A DNA stretch of 64,000 nucleotides, taken from the NCBI GenBank assembly GCA_036788215.1, contig DAIQNV010000001.1, positions 1 to 64,000 of the forward strand. Reading direction: 5' to 3'. This document shows positions 52,019 through 64,000 of the stretch, one piece after another. This stretch comes from DAIQNV01 sp036788215. Lineage in GTDB: Bacteria; Planctomycetota; Phycisphaerae; Phycisphaerales; UBA1924. Every line of letters starts with the position of its first letter. Position 1 is the stretch's first letter. Both the position numbers and the translations under genes were made by a program. The notes below the pieces were generated by a model, which saw nothing but the letters and a program-made list of their open reading frames with translations, was not told the origin of the DNA and ran no database searches.

Positions 52019-52626
52019 GCCTCCTCCTCGATCAGTTCGATGTCCTTGCCGCCCGCGCCCTCGAGCAGAGCCCGGGTCGCCTCGGGGTCGAACGCGGGGT
52101 CGTCCGCCTCGATCGCGATCACGAAACGGTCATCGCTCGTCTTCAGGAACCCCGCGCTCGAGAACACCGGGTGGTTGAACCGGGGCAGCCCGTTGAGCAT
52201 CAGCATGCCGATCAGCGCCGCGAAGGCGGCGTGCAGCACCCCCAGCTCGAAGATGATCGGCACGAGGGGCTCCCACGCCCCGTAGGGCTTGCCCTGCACC
52301 ACGATCTCGTAGTCGACCGCGCTCATCCAGTACTGCATGAGCCAGCCCACGAACGCCCCGCCCAGCCCGACGCTGAACACGATGTAGGGCAGAATCGTCT
52401 TGCGGATACCCATCGCCTCCTCGATCCCGTGCATCGGGAAGGGCGAGTTGAAGTCCCACTTCTTGTACCCGCCATCGCGGACCTTCTCGCACGCGTGGTA
52501 CGCGGTCGGGGCATCGCTGAACACCGCGAGCATCCCGTGCACGCGGCTCCCGCGATCGGTCACGAACCGGGGCCTGGGCTTGGGCAGGAACGGGAAATAA
52601 TCGGCGGCGGTATGCAGGATCGACAT
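52015..52626 (-). CDS. actD: Alternative complex III subunit ActD (DUF3341)
   Basis: A 203-residue membrane subunit with two TM helices (about 80-105 and 118-145) forming a hairpin, as in ACIII structures. The N-terminal GMLAVFSDAPTAYHACEKVRDGGYKKWDFNSPFP region (split here only for description) is the DUF3341 hallmark with its MHG(I/L) stretch. The ATG at 52624-52626 lies one base after the actC stop. Confidence 0.92.
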   Translation of the reverse strand: MSILHTAADYFPFLPKPRPRFVTDRGSRVHGMLAVFSDAPTAYHACEKVRDGGYKKWDFNSPFPMHGIEEAMGIRKTILPYIVFSVGLGGAFVGWLMQYWMSAVDYEIVVQGKPYGAWEPLVPIIFELGVLHAAFAALIGMLMLNGLPRFNHPVFSSAGFLKTSDDRFVIAIEADDPAFDPEATRALLEGAGGKDIELIEEEA

Positions 52627-52627
52627 C

Positions 52628-54253
52628 TCAGTGCCCCCCTTCCGTGCGGTCACTGGTCATCGGCGCGTGGGCCGGATCGTGGGACTCGCCGTGCCCGTGG
52701 GGGTCGGCCTGGGGCATGACCGCCTTTAGCTCCGCCATCGCGAAGACCGGCAGGAACTTGATGAACAGCAGGAACAGCGTCCCGAAGATCCCGATCGAGC
52801 CCACGAAGATCCCGATGTCCACCCACGTCGGGAAGAACATGCCCCACTCGCCCGGCAGGAACGCCCGGTGCAGGCTCGTCACGATGATGACGAACCGCTC
52901 GAACCACATCCCGATCGTCACGAACAGCGCCACGATCCAGATCACGATCGGGCTCTGACGCATCGCCCGGAACCAGAAGACCTGCGGGCTCACAACATTG
53001 CACACGATCATCGTCCAGTACGCCCACCAGTAGGGTGCCGTCGCCGGGTTCGCGCGGTTCCCGATGAAGGCGTACCACTCGAACTCGTTGCCCCCGTACC
53101 AGGCGATGAAGAACTCCATCCCGTAGGCGAAGCCCACCATCATGCCGGTCAGCAGGATGATCTTGGCCATGTTCTCCAGGTGACGCAGCGTCAAGAGGTC
53201 CTTGAAGTTCGGCATCAGCTCCCGCAGGGGGATCATCAGCAGCAGCACCATCGCGAACCCGCCGAAGATCGCCCCCGCCACGAAGTAGGGCGGGAAGATC
53301 GTCGTGTGCCACCCGGGCAGGATCGAGGTCGCGAAGTCGAACGACACGATCGAGTGCACGCTGAGCACCAGGGGCGTCGAGATGCCCGCCAGGATCAGGT
53401 AGGCCGACTCGTACCGGTGCCAGTGCCGGCTGCTGAAACGCCACCCGAGGCTCAGCAGCCCGTAGATGTACGCGCGCGCCACGTCGGGGCGGAACCAGGG
53501 GAGGACCAGCGCCTTGTTCCCCGGAAGACCGATCGCGAAGGGCTTGCTCGTCCCCGCCCGCAGGCGCGAGTCGGCCCGGTCGCGCAGCGTCGCCAGGTCC
53601 GGGATCATCCCCATGTACCAGAACAGCGTCGACACCGTCGCGTAGGTCGACACCGCGAACACGTCCCACAGGAGCGGGCTGCGGAAGTTCGGCCAGATCC
53701 AGTTGTAGTTCGGGATCGGGAAGAGGAACCACGCGAACCACACCCGGCCCACGTGGATGCCCGGGAAGATGCCCGCGCACACCACCGCGAAGATCGTCAT
53801 CGCCTCCGCCGACCGGTTCACCGCGGTCCGCCACTTCTGCTTCAAGAGGCACAGGATCGCGGAGATGAGCGTCCCCGCGTGCCCGATGCCGATCCAGAAC
53901 ACGAAGTTCGTGATGTCCCACGCCCAGTCCACCTGGTTGTTCAGACCCCACGTGCCGATGCCCGTCACGATCAGGTACAGGATCAAGAGCGTCCCGATGC
54001 CCGCGATCGGCGCGAACGTCAGGAACGCCAGCCACCACCACAGGGGCGCCGGGTTCTCCGCGTACCCGCACACGATGTTCGTCACGTCGCCGAACGACCG
54101 CTTCCCGAGCACCAGCGGGCTCTCGACCGCCGGATCCTCCGTCAGCGTCCCGTCGCCCAGCCCGACATCGACGTCACGCCCCGGCACAGCCGCCCCCTCG
54201 CGGAGGCCCGCGAGCCGCTCGGCCGTCAATTGATCAGGATGCATCGCGCTCAT
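52628..54253 (-). CDS. actC: Alternative complex III subunit ActC (NrfD-like quinol-oxidising membrane subunit)
   Basis: A 541-residue polytopic protein, 10 TM helices. Typical NrfD/PsrC features: WAWDITNFVFWIGIGHAGTLIS, FPGIHVGRVWFAWFLFP, WHTTIFPPYFVAGAIFGG. It contains the quinol site on the outer face of the membrane. The C-terminus is His-rich (PHGHGESHDPAH). 96 nt after actB; directly before actD. Confidence 0.95.
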   Translation of the reverse strand: MSAMHPDQLTAERLAGLREGAAVPGRDVDVGLGDGTLTEDPAVESPLVLGKRSFGDVTNIVCGYAENPAPLWWWLAFLTFAPIAGIGTLLILYLIVTGIGTWGLNNQVDWAWDITNFVFWIGIGHAGTLISAILCLLKQKWRTAVNRSAEAMTIFAVVCAGIFPGIHVGRVWFAWFLFPIPNYNWIWPNFRSPLLWDVFAVSTYATVSTLFWYMGMIPDLATLRDRADSRLRAGTSKPFAIGLPGNKALVLPWFRPDVARAYIYGLLSLGWRFSSRHWHRYESAYLILAGISTPLVLSVHSIVSFDFATSILPGWHTTIFPPYFVAGAIFGGFAMVLLLMIPLRELMPNFKDLLTLRHLENMAKIILLTGMMVGFAYGMEFFIAWYGGNEFEWYAFIGNRANPATAPYWWAYWTMIVCNVVSPQVFWFRAMRQSPIVIWIVALFVTIGMWFERFVIIVTSLHRAFLPGEWGMFFPTWVDIGIFVGSIGIFGTLFLLFIKFLPVFAMAELKAVMPQADPHGHGESHDPAHAPMTSDRTEGGH

Positions 54254-54349
54254 GAGTCCGTCCTGTTTAAGGCCGGCCCCCGCGGGCCGCCGGTCGTCTC
54301 GAGTCGTCTTCCACCGCCGGTCCGCCCGCGTCCGTCAGCCCGGTATCCC

Positions 54350-57937
<3,588 letters not shown>

Positions 57938-58039
57938 AGATCTTCTCAGTTCTCTGGGGAGCCCTCTCCCCGTCTATCCGGCCTTCACCCCGATGGCTGA
58001 TCGCCGATCCCCGATCCCGAGCGGCTCAAAGAGCCGCGA
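57938..58039 (-). other. actA-actB spacer with competing hairpins
   Basis: GCGGCTC-AAA-GAGCCGC (58021-58037) is a perfect 7-bp stem just after the actA stop. CTGATCGC (57997-58004) can instead pair with GCGATCAG (58036-58043), covering that stop. This could set actA/actB ratios by processing; no T-run is present. Confidence 0.35.
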
Positions 58040-58756
58040 TCAGTAGTGACACGCCGCGCAGTGCTGGGGCGGGTTCCGCCTCAGGCTCTCGACGAGGTCC
58101 TCGGGCGTCACGCCCTCGTGCACACGCTCACCCACAGGCTTGCTGAACCACTCCTGCTCCACCCACACCAGGTTCGTCACCTGGCTCGGGGGGACGAGGT
58201 TCTCCTCGGGGTTGCGGTGGCAGTCGAGGCACCAGCCCATGCTCAGGCTTTCCGCCTGGTACACCACCGGCATCCCCGAGATCTGACCGTGGCACGAGTA
58301 GCAGCTCACACCCGCCGCCACGTGCACGTGGTGCGGGAAGTGCGCGTAGTCCGGCACCACGTGGATCTTCCGCCACTCGATGCTCGCGTTCTCCGCGTAC
58401 GCCTCGCGCACGAACGCCACCTTCTGGTTGTGCAGCTGCGCACCCGGGCCGCCGCCCGCCGACGCCGCCAGCTTGCCCTCCGTGTGGCAACCCATGCAGG
58501 TCGACACGCTGGGCACGTTGCTGAACGAAGCGTTCTCGACATGCGTGTGGCAATAGCGACAGTCGATGCCCAATTGCCCCGCGTGCAGCTGGTGGTTGTA
58601 CCCCGAACCCGGTTGCTCGGGCATGTACCCGACTTCGAAGAAGTCGGGCGTCGCCCAGTACCAGGTCCCCGTCACCACAGCCACAAGACCGCCGGCGCCG
58701 CCAAGGGCAGCCACCGTCGGCAACGCGTTCATCCACTTCGGGAACAGTCCTGGCAC
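58040..58756 (-). CDS. actA: Alternative complex III subunit ActA (pentahaem cytochrome c)
   Basis: A 238-residue membrane-anchored cytochrome. An N-terminal TM helix (about 11-33) precedes five haem c motifs: CRYCH, CMGCH, CYSCH, CLDCH and CAACH, the number expected for ActA. The GTG at 58754-58756 is selected because GGAGG ends 6 nt upstream. First gene of the cluster that runs to 42407; ctaA is divergent from it. Confidence 0.95.
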   Translation of the reverse strand: MPGLFPKWMNALPTVAALGGAGGLVAVVTGTWYWATPDFFEVGYMPEQPGSGYNHQLHAGQLGIDCRYCHTHVENASFSNVPSVSTCMGCHTEGKLAASAGGGPGAQLHNQKVAFVREAYAENASIEWRKIHVVPDYAHFPHHVHVAAGVSCYSCHGQISGMPVVYQAESLSMGWCLDCHRNPEENLVPPSQVTNLVWVEQEWFSKPVGERVHEGVTPEDLVESLRRNPPQHCAACHY

Positions 58757-59167
58757 GCAGAACCTCCGCCCCTGAGGCGCACGCGCCAGGGCCCCCTGGC
58801 CCTCTGCGTGCACACTGACCGGTGAGGGTGCGCCGACCCCGCAGGCCGACCCAACGCACCCATCATCCCCTGCACAACCGCCCGTCTGTTCCTAGAGGAA
58901 CCCCCGGGCCCTGATCCAAACCGCCGCCCGGACCGAGAATCCACGCTCCGACCGACGGGCGAGAGCCTACACATGTCGGAATCGGTCGTGTTGCTGTCAG
59001 ACCGCAAAAACCCGCGTCCATCCGCACGCGAACCCATCGGAATCACTGTCAGACCGTAATTGAGACAGAGTCGCAGCAATACAACGAGGCCCGCACAACA
59101 CCCATCCCGCTTGCGGCTGCCCCTCAATAACCGTACACTACCCTGATACCAGGAGGCGAAGCAACCC
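58757..59167. promoter_or_regulatory. Divergent control region between actA and ctaA
   Basis: 411 bp without a gene. It holds two identical 11-mers CTGTCAGACCG (58994-59004 and 59046-59056), 52 bp apart, about five helical turns. Right after the second is a segment (59053-59076) that matches the feoA promoter/operator at 19 of 24 positions on the minus strand. TACACT (59133-59138) may be the ctaA -10; the ribosome site AGGAGG is at 59151-59156. Confidence 0.45.
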
Positions 59168-60655
59168 GTGAGCACCCTCACTGATCCAACCACGCAGGGC
59201 CTCCCCACCACCCACGACCACTCTGGCGACCACGCTCACGCCCGCCTCGCCCACCTCCTCGGTCCCGCCCTCTCCTCCGGTCTCGCGACCGCGGTCGCGA
59301 TGTGGCTCGTCTGGTGGCTCGCCCACCTCCCCTCCGTCCGCCTCTCCGGGCCCGTCACGCTCGTCCTCCTGCTCATCACGCAGGTCCTCGTCCTCGCCTG
59401 GTGCGTCCGACCAGCGGGCCGGGCCGCCTCGATCCGCGTGGGCCTCGCGGGCGGGCTCGTCGCGGGCCTGTTCAACCTCTTGATCCTGGGCTCCGTCCTG
59501 GGCGAGCAGGCGGGCAGCACCGCCGACCTCACCGCCGCCGCCAACCGCTTCCGCGAGGGAGCCCCCATGATTCTGCTGGGGTACATGACGCTCAGCCTCC
59601 TCGCCGGCGCCGCTGCGGGGGCCATCGCCCGCTTCGCAGCACCCGCCCGGGGGGACCTCGACCCCAGCCGTTGGCTCGCCCGATACGCCGCGACCGTCGC
59701 GATCGCGGTCATCCCCCTCCTCGCGGTCGGGGGCTCGGTCACCAGCACCGAGAGCGGGATGGCGGTCCCCGACGCGGTCACCACCTACGGGAGCGTCTCG
59801 TTCCTCTTCCCCATCAGCCTCATGGCCGACCCCAGGATTTTCCTGGAGCACACCCACCGCCTCTTCGGCTCGCTCGTGGGCCTCTCGATGATCTTCCTCG
59901 TCGTGCAGGCCTTCGTCGTCCGCACCGCGACCGGGGGCACCCGCACCGGCATGGCCCGCGTCCGCACCCTCAGCGTCATCCTCCTCGTCATGGTCATCAT
60001 CCAGGGCCTCCTGGGCATCACCCGCGTCAGCAGCGTCGTCCGCACCTGGCCGGGCTTCTCCAGCATCGGAGAGGCCTACTGGGCCGCCCTGCATGGCATC
60101 ACCGGACAAGGGGTGTTCGCCTTCGCGGTGTGGACCGCCGCCGCGGCGGGCGCCGTGCTGCTGACCGAGACCGAGACCCCCGAAGCGACGCGGAAGGCCG
60201 CCCGGCGGGCCGGCAAGATCGGTACGTTCGCGATCGTGGCCCTTTTCATCCAGCTGACCTTCGGCGCCCTCAGCCGGCACACCGGCTCGGCGCACGCGAT
60301 GTGGAGTCACATTGGCTGGGCTCTCGTCGTCACGCTCTCCGTTGCGATCATGGGCTTCCTGCTCACCGCGTCGGACCGGTTCAGCGAGGCGGGCGACAAG
60401 CTGCGGGGCGTCGGTCGCGGGATCGCGATCACACTGACGCTCCAGGTCGCGCTCGGTTTCGCCGCCCTCGTCTTCGTGGGCGTCGGGAGCGGGGTCCGCC
60501 CGATCCCGACCGCGGACGAACTCGCCCTCGCGCCGCCCATCGAGACCGCCGAAGCCCTCTTCACCACCGCGCACCAGACCACCGGCGCGATCCTGCTCGC
60601 CCTCGTCGTGCTCGGGACGACCCGGGCCCGCCAGGTCGCAAGACTCACCGGGTGA
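59168..60655 (+). CDS. ctaA: Haem A synthase (CtaA/COX15 family) with extra N-terminal membrane domain
   Basis: A 495-residue membrane protein. Residues about 25-160 form an extra four-helix N-terminal region of unknown role. The rest is the COX15 core: LLAVGGSVTSTESGMAVPD, EHTHRLFGSLVGL, LHGITGQ, LSRHTGSAHAMWSHIGWA and TAHQTTGAILL, with four haem-binding His. It converts haem O to haem A for the A2-type oxidase. The N-terminal tail is His-rich (THDHSGDHAHARLAH). GTG start with AGGAGG 11 nt upstream. No haem O synthase gene is in view. Confidence 0.9.
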   Translation: MSTLTDPTTQGLPTTHDHSGDHAHARLAHLLGPALSSGLATAVAMWLVWWLAHLPSVRLSGPVTLVLLLITQVLVLAWCVRPAGRAASIRVGLAGGLVAGLFNLLILGSVLGEQAGSTADLTAAANRFREGAPMILLGYMTLSLLAGAAAGAIARFAAPARGDLDPSRWLARYAATVAIAVIPLLAVGGSVTSTESGMAVPDAVTTYGSVSFLFPISLMADPRIFLEHTHRLFGSLVGLSMIFLVVQAFVVRTATGGTRTGMARVRTLSVILLVMVIIQGLLGITRVSSVVRTWPGFSSIGEAYWAALHGITGQGVFAFAVWTAAAAGAVLLTETETPEATRKAARRAGKIGTFAIVALFIQLTFGALSRHTGSAHAMWSHIGWALVVTLSVAIMGFLLTASDRFSEAGDKLRGVGRGIAITLTLQVALGFAALVFVGVGSGVRPIPTADELALAPPIETAEALFTTAHQTTGAILLALVVLGTTRARQVARLTG

Positions 60656-60819
60656 AATCGGGGCCCGCGAAAGGCCCATAACGCAACGGGACCGGCGCAG
60701 GTCCGGGAATGCGCTCGCATCGGGGGGCCCCCGGGCCGATACTGGGGCGGAGTGTGCAATCGGTCCCGCCGGGGGGCGTTGGGCTGGGCAGACCTTGTTC
60801 CTCCGGGGGGACTTCCGCG

Positions 60820-62346
60820 ATGCCGACCATACAGACCGAACGACTGCCTGGAAGCCTGAGCCCGATCCGCGACGAGGAGTTCGGGTTCGACGAGGCCCGC
60901 CACTTGCTCCTCAGGGCGGGCTTCGGGGGGACGCCGGCCCAGATCCAGGGCCTCGCGTCGATGGGGGCGCGGGGAGCGGTCGACTACATCCTCGACGTGG
61001 GCCAGGTGCCCTTCCGCGAGGTCGGGCCCAGCCTCTTTGACAGGAACATCATGCGCCCGCCCAGCGAGGCGGAGCAGCAGGCCTACCGGCGTGCCCAGCG
61101 GGCCCGGGACGAGGACACGCTCGCGGTCTTCCGCCAGCAGCGCCAGCAGGCCCAGCAGCGCGACCGGCGCCAGGCCTCCGAGATGCAGCGGTGGTGGCTC
61201 GCGCGCATGATCGAGACGCCCAGGCCCCTGGAAGAGAAAATGACTCTCTTCTGGCACGGGCACTTCGCGACGAGCTACCGCACGATCGAGAACAGCTACC
61301 ACATGTTCCTGCAGAATCAGCTCTTCCGCTCGCAGGCGGTGGGCAGCTACGCCACGCTCCTGCACGCGATCATCCGCGACCCCGCGATGCTCGCCTACCT
61401 CGACAACAACGACTCGCGCCGGGGCCAGCCCAACGAGAACCTCGCCCGCGAACTCATGGAGCTCTTCAGCCTGGGCGTCGGCGCCTACACCGAAAGGGAC
61501 ATCAGGGAGGGCGCCCGCGCCCTCACGGGCTACACCTTTGTTGACGACGAGTTCGTCTTCAACGAGCGGAACCACGACGGGGACGACAAAGAGATCCTGG
61601 GCCACCGCGGGGCGCTCAATGGCGAGGGCTTCGTCAACGCCATCCTGGCCCACCGGGCCTGCGCCCCGTATATGGCCTACAAGCTCTACGACTTCTTCGT
61701 GCTGCACATCACCGACGGGTCGCAGGACGACAACAGGCCCGTCCGCGGCGCCGTGAACGATCTCGCGGAGGTGCTGCGCTCGTCGGGCTACCAGATCCGC
61801 CCAACGCTCCGCAAGCTCTTCCTCAGCCGGCATTTCTACCACCCCGAGGTCGTCTCGCAGCGCATCAAGAGCCCGGTGGAGCTGGTCGTCGGCGCCATCC
61901 GCTCGCTCAACGCCCCGGTGCGGGACGTGGGCGTCCTGATCGACGCGATGGAACTCATGGGCCAGAGCCTGCTCTACCCGCCCAGCGTCAAGGGCTGGGA
62001 CGGGGGCCGATCCTGGATCAACACCGCGACCCTCTTCACACGCCAGAACGCCATGAACTACCTGCTGACGGGCGCCCTCCCGAGCGGGCAACGCGGCGCG
62101 TCGAACCAGGACCGCTACGACCCCATGCCCCTGCTCGACCCCCTCGCCAAGGCGGACCCGGCGGGCGCCACCGACCCCGAGACCGTCGCGGCGTACCTGT
62201 TGAACCTGACCCTCGGGCAGGCGCCCTCGCACCACATCGACACCCTCACGGACTTCTGCCGTGCCAACGGCGGGTCGATCGGGCCGGCGATGGTGACCGG
62301 GATGCTGGTCCTGATCGGGTCGATGCCGGAGTATCAGTTGGTTTGA
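60820..62346 (+). CDS. DUF1800 protein
   Basis: A 508-residue protein of the family always found next to DUF1501 genes in planctomycetes. Markers: ARHLLLRAGFGGTPAQIQ near the start, TLFWHGHFATS, NENLARELMELFSLGVG, ARALTGYTF, and SVKGWDGGRSWINT near the end. No clear signal peptide precedes residue 1 (ATG 60820); a longer frame upstream is proline/glycine-rich and is not used. An R/Q-rich stretch lies at about 85-125. Function is not established. Confidence 0.9.
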   Translation: MPTIQTERLPGSLSPIRDEEFGFDEARHLLLRAGFGGTPAQIQGLASMGARGAVDYILDVGQVPFREVGPSLFDRNIMRPPSEAEQQAYRRAQRARDEDTLAVFRQQRQQAQQRDRRQASEMQRWWLARMIETPRPLEEKMTLFWHGHFATSYRTIENSYHMFLQNQLFRSQAVGSYATLLHAIIRDPAMLAYLDNNDSRRGQPNENLARELMELFSLGVGAYTERDIREGARALTGYTFVDDEFVFNERNHDGDDKEILGHRGALNGEGFVNAILAHRACAPYMAYKLYDFFVLHITDGSQDDNRPVRGAVNDLAEVLRSSGYQIRPTLRKLFLSRHFYHPEVVSQRIKSPVELVVGAIRSLNAPVRDVGVLIDAMELMGQSLLYPPSVKGWDGGRSWINTATLFTRQNAMNYLLTGALPSGQRGASNQDRYDPMPLLDPLAKADPAGATDPETVAAYLLNLTLGQAPSHHIDTLTDFCRANGGSIGPAMVTGMLVLIGSMPEYQLV

Positions 62347-62383
62347 GGAGGGGACCGGGGATCGGCCATCACCGATCGGGGTC

Positions 62384-62418
62384 GGCAAACGGCAAACGGC
62401 AAACGGCAAACGGCAAAC
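62384..62418 (+). repeat. Heptanucleotide tandem repeat, GGCAAAC x5
   Basis: Five perfect head-to-tail copies of GGCAAAC in the 112-bp spacer between the DUF1800 and DUF1501 genes, after a GATCGG/CCGATC hairpin (62361-62378). It is not in a coding frame. Confidence 0.9.
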
Positions 62419-62458
62419 GGGCGGACGGTAAGGTGTTGGCGGCGATGGGAGCTTGAGC

Positions 62459-63814
62459 ATGAGCGATCTGCATCTGGATCCGAGTCGGGCAAAGGCGTGG
62501 ACCCGGCGGGCGTTCCTTGAGAAGTCCCTGGTCTTCACCTCCGCCGCGCTGACCGTGCCCGCCTTCGTGCAGCGCAGCGCCCTCGCGATCGAGCAGCCCG
62601 GCGCCGGCATGGCCTCGATCCCGGGCGTGCCCGAGGACCGCGTCCTGGTCATCCTGCAGCTCGGGGGCGGGAACGACGGGCTCAACACCGTCATCCCCCA
62701 CGGCTTCGACGAGTACTTCCGCGCCCGCCCGCAGATCGGCATCCGGGGCGACCAGACGCTCGGGCTGGGTCGCGGAAACCAGGCGATCGGCCTGCACCCA
62801 AGGCTCGCGGGCGTGAAGTCGCTCTACGACGACGGGCTCGCCTCGATCGTGCAGGGCGTGGGCTATCCCAACCCCAACCGCTCGCACTTCAAGAGCATGG
62901 ACATCTGGCACACCGCCGACACCACCGGCACCGGCGACGGATGGCTCGGGCGCTACGTCGACTCCGAATGCTGCGGCTTCGGCAAGGGCGAGAGCGGGCG
63001 GGCCCCCCGGGGCGAACGGCGCGAGATGCCGGCGCCGATCGCGATCGGGCGTGAGGCGCCGCTGGCGATGATCGGGCCGGGCGTGAAGCCCATCGCGTTC
63101 GAGACGCCCGACCTCTTCAAGTGGACCGGGGGCGCGATCCACCCCGCCCTCGAGGAGCCCTACGGCAAACTCGCGGAGGGTGAGGGCACCGGCGACCCGA
63201 ACTCGACCGCCTCGTTCCTCATGCGGACCAGCCTCGACGCCCGGGTGTCGAGCGAGACGATCCGGCGCGCGGTCAGCGCCCAGCCCCTGGTGCAGTACCC
63301 GGGCTCCGATCTCGCCCGCCAGATGCAGATGGTGGGCGGCATGATCCGCGCGGGCATGAAGACCCGCGTTTACTTCGTCTCGCTGGGGGGCTTCGACACC
63401 CATGCGGGCCAGGGCGGGGCCAACGGACGCCACGCCAACCTCATGGCGACCCTGGGCGACGCGGTCCGGGCGTTCTACGACGACCTGAAGGCACAGGGCA
63501 ACGACGGGCGCGTCCTGACCATGTGCTTCAGCGAGTTCGGCCGACGCGTCGGCCAGAACGCGAGCGCCGGCACCGACCATGGCACCGCGGCCCCCGTGAT
63601 GCTCTTCGGCCCCATGGTGAAGCCCGGCGTCCTGAACCCCCACCCCTCGATGAGCGACCTCGACGACGGGGACCTCAAGCACACGGTCGACTTCCGCACG
63701 ATCTACGCCGCGATCCTCGAGGACTGGATGGGCAACGGGGCGAGTAGAGAGATTCTGGGCGGGCGGTACCGGGCGGCGCCGGTGATCGATCCGCGATGGA
63801 AGCTACGGGGTTGA
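62459..63814 (+). CDS. DUF1501 protein (Tat-exported)
   Basis: A 451-residue protein. The N-terminal TRRAFLEKSLVFTSAALTV is a twin-arginine signal. The family core has LVILQLGGGNDGLNTVIP, HFKSMDIWHTA, YFVSLGGFDTHAGQ, and FSEFGRRVGQNASAGTDHGTA, an alkaline-phosphatase-like arrangement of metal ligands. Works with the DUF1800 partner by constant association; substrate unknown. ATG 62459 has GGGAG 7 nt upstream. An in-frame TTG at 62453 is an alternative. The 3' end overlaps the next convergent gene by 12 nt. Confidence 0.9.
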   Translation: MSDLHLDPSRAKAWTRRAFLEKSLVFTSAALTVPAFVQRSALAIEQPGAGMASIPGVPEDRVLVILQLGGGNDGLNTVIPHGFDEYFRARPQIGIRGDQTLGLGRGNQAIGLHPRLAGVKSLYDDGLASIVQGVGYPNPNRSHFKSMDIWHTADTTGTGDGWLGRYVDSECCGFGKGESGRAPRGERREMPAPIAIGREAPLAMIGPGVKPIAFETPDLFKWTGGAIHPALEEPYGKLAEGEGTGDPNSTASFLMRTSLDARVSSETIRRAVSAQPLVQYPGSDLARQMQMVGGMIRAGMKTRVYFVSLGGFDTHAGQGGANGRHANLMATLGDAVRAFYDDLKAQGNDGRVLTMCFSEFGRRVGQNASAGTDHGTAAPVMLFGPMVKPGVLNPHPSMSDLDDGDLKHTVDFRTIYAAILEDWMGNGASREILGGRYRAAPVIDPRWKLRG

Positions 63815-64000
63815 GCCCTCGGGCAGCAACCGGGCGAGCGGCGTCAGGTCGATGATCAGCGGTTCGCCTTCCGCGGGCGGCGGGTCGCCGGGCACAACGC
63901 GGACGGACGGGAAGCGGGTGTCCTCGGTGGGGCCGACGATGTAGCGGTTGCCCGGCTGAGCCAGGAGCATGTTGATCTTCCTGTCGACGGGGTATGCCAG
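63803..64000 (-). CDS. Unknown protein, C-terminal 65 residues only
   Basis: The frame is open from the window edge to TAG at 63803-63805. It reads LAYPVDRKINMLLAQPGN and continues through TEDTRFPSVRVVPGDPPPA to LIIDLTPLARLLPEGSTP. It begins upstream of the window. I do not recognise a family. Its convergent end overlaps the DUF1501 gene by 12 nt. Codon composition agrees with a real gene. Confidence 0.5.
   Translation of the reverse strand: MAYPVDRKINMLLAQPGNRYIVGPTEDTRFPSVRVVPGDPPPAEGEPLIIDLTPLARLLPEGSTP

Noticed and set aside
60656..60680. Intrinsic terminator after ctaA
   Set aside because: A GGGCC/GGCCC hairpin is present, but there is no T-run and the stem is only 5 bp.
62384..62418. 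CRISPR array
   Set aside because: Seven-base units without spacers, and no cas genes anywhere in the window.

Overview
The window looks like a planctomycete, probably class Phycisphaerae. It is very GC-rich. It carries the small basic protein seen in the PVC superphylum, a Minf_1886-type protein, PEP-CTERM-like exported proteins, a DUF1800/DUF1501 exported pair, a secreted protein ending in the duplicated dockerin-like tail common in this class, H-X9-DG prepilin-like proteins, and an alternative complex III. Three runs of exactly 100 N (3152-3251, 11960-12059, 32451-32550) are scaffold joins flanked by identical contig ends, so this is draft or metagenome-derived sequence. Removing the Ns and one repeat copy restores the reading frames of two genes.

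Left part (1-18 kb): the 5' end of feoB follows a cysteine-rich feoA (minus strand) behind a clear promoter/operator. Then come a flavodoxin-like reductase and a minus-strand run of nrdR, a lipoprotein gene, a CoA-transferase subunit A without its partner, and a small membrane protein. A PadR regulator is translationally coupled to a large HAAS-like membrane sensor and sits divergent to thrS. thrS carries an in-frame palindromic 8-mer repeat element. A lower-GC lipoprotein gene, a sulfotransferase-like/class IV aminotransferase pair, an MFS transporter, a LOG-family protein, a LuxR-type regulator with a structured leader, an aminotransferase/small-basic-protein cluster and a lone nuoI follow.

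Middle (18-42 kb): two divergent PEP-CTERM-like proteins, pyrF, an alpha/beta hydrolase, DUF971-recG, polX with an overlapping prepilin-like gene, ffh, a large secreted protein, an AI-2E-family exporter, a Minf_1886 protein, a 3-methyladenine glycosylase, a BLUF photoreceptor, the system II cytochrome c maturation pair ccsA/resB, an amidohydrolase and an OmpA-like lipoprotein.

Right part (42-64 kb): one long minus-strand respiratory cluster runs actA-B-C-D-E-F, a small membrane protein, SCO, coxB (with a haem c domain), coxA (A2-type), coxC, coxD and a membrane-anchored unknown. ctaA (haem A synthase) is divergent from actA. The set encodes a quinol:cytochrome c oxidoreductase feeding a caa3-type oxidase, with resB/ccsA nearby to attach the c-type haems. 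The window ends with DUF1800/DUF1501 genes and the 3' end of an unknown gene.

Two translation-start styles are visible. Some genes have Shine-Dalgarno sequences. At least nine others have a TANNNT box 5-8 nt before the start codon, the pattern of leaderless transcripts. The most unusual items are the palindromic element inside thrS, a three-copy composite palindromic intergenic repeat, a promoter motif shared by feoA and the actA/ctaA spacer, histidine-rich tails on five respiratory proteins, and two unassigned genes in the ACIII/oxidase cluster.
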